6,337 nucleotides of DNA. Source: Actinomycetes bacterium. Lineage in GTDB: Bacteria > Actinomycetota > Actinomycetes > Propionibacteriales > Propionibacteriaceae. Positions 6,229-6,337 of this stretch are shown in pieces. The DNA lies in assembly GCA_023393755.1 (NCBI GenBank), contig JAEXCA010000093.1:1-6337 (forward strand). The letters run 5' to 3'. The position numbers and the translations under genes are program-made. How positions within the stretch are numbered: position 1 is the first letter of the stretch; the number at the start of each line of letters is the position of its first letter. Under the pieces are notes generated by a model that was not told the DNA's origin, did not search any database, and worked only from the letters and a program-made list of their open reading frames with translations.

Positions 6229-6337
6229 TCAGGAAGCAGGCTCAGAACTGTCGGCGCCGCCGGTGGCGGCGATCAGCCAGGCGTACTCGAAGGCGATGTC
6301 CCGCCAGATCGCGTACCGGCCGGAGACACCCCCGTGA
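6229..6337 (-). CDS. C-terminal end of an unrecognised protein, truncated by the window edge
   Basis: On the minus strand, one frame gives 35 codons (HGGVSGRYAIWRDIAFEYAW, then LIAATGGADSSEPAS) ending at TGA (6231-6229). Third positions are almost all G or C until the last few codons, and the aromatic-rich, ordered composition suggests real coding sequence. The plus-strand frame checked across the same bases gives an arginine-rich shadow. The other two minus frames hit stops after low-quality peptides. I do not recognise the family from this fragment. It is oriented like the sigma gene, 181 bp upstream of it, and the hairpin at 6179-6199 may end its transcript. Confidence 0.6.
   Translation of the reverse strand, partial: HGGVSGRYAIWRDIAFEYAWLIAATGGADSSEPAS

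Noticed and set aside
1..6337. Defence island, CRISPR array, transposase, prophage or biosynthetic cluster
   Set aside because: All identified genes are housekeeping types. No transposase, integrase, phage gene, tRNA or regularly spaced repeat array was seen on either strand.

Overview
The window is high-GC DNA with strongly GC-biased third codon positions. It most likely comes from an actinobacterium (Actinomycetota). Support comes from an HrpA helicase, a PAC2-family protein of the actinobacterial type, a TesB thioesterase, and a short group 2 sigma factor resembling SigB. Interspersed palindromes with a TTCGACAGGCTCAG-like core, which I recall from Propionibacteriales and related groups, hint at that order. 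This placement is an inference from memory and is not proven by the window.

Layout: 1-3144 (+) is the 3' part of hrpA, carrying helicase motifs V and VI, the HA2 region, an OB-like region and the long HrpA-specific C-terminal domain. Its 5' end lies outside the window. After an 86-bp gap, a PAC2-family gene (3231-4127, +) appears to start leaderless behind a -10 hexamer. It shares one base with tesB (4127-5041, +), so these two are probably co-transcribed and translationally coupled. A strong hairpin (5052-5079) lies between tesB and the convergent sigma factor gene (5094-6047, -). Upstream of the sigma gene is a 181-bp non-coding stretch (6048-6228) with two hairpins. Next comes the last 35 codons of an unrecognised gene on the minus strand (6229-6337).

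The genes look like core chromosome. Proximity of sigB, a PAC2 gene (Rv2714/Cg2106 type) and hrpA is, as I recall, also seen in Corynebacterium and partly in Mycobacterium. There, dtxR/ideR and galE lie next to sigB; here tesB sits between sigma and PAC2 instead. No mobile element, CRISPR array, defence system or biosynthetic cluster is visible, and I do not see an undescribed multi-gene system. The points most worth checking are: an in-frame insertion of about 69 residues in HrpA that contains a palindromic repeat; a second repeat that supplies the hrpA stop codon; an alanine in the sigma factor where the -35-contacting arginine is usual; and the hairpin-rich sigma leader.
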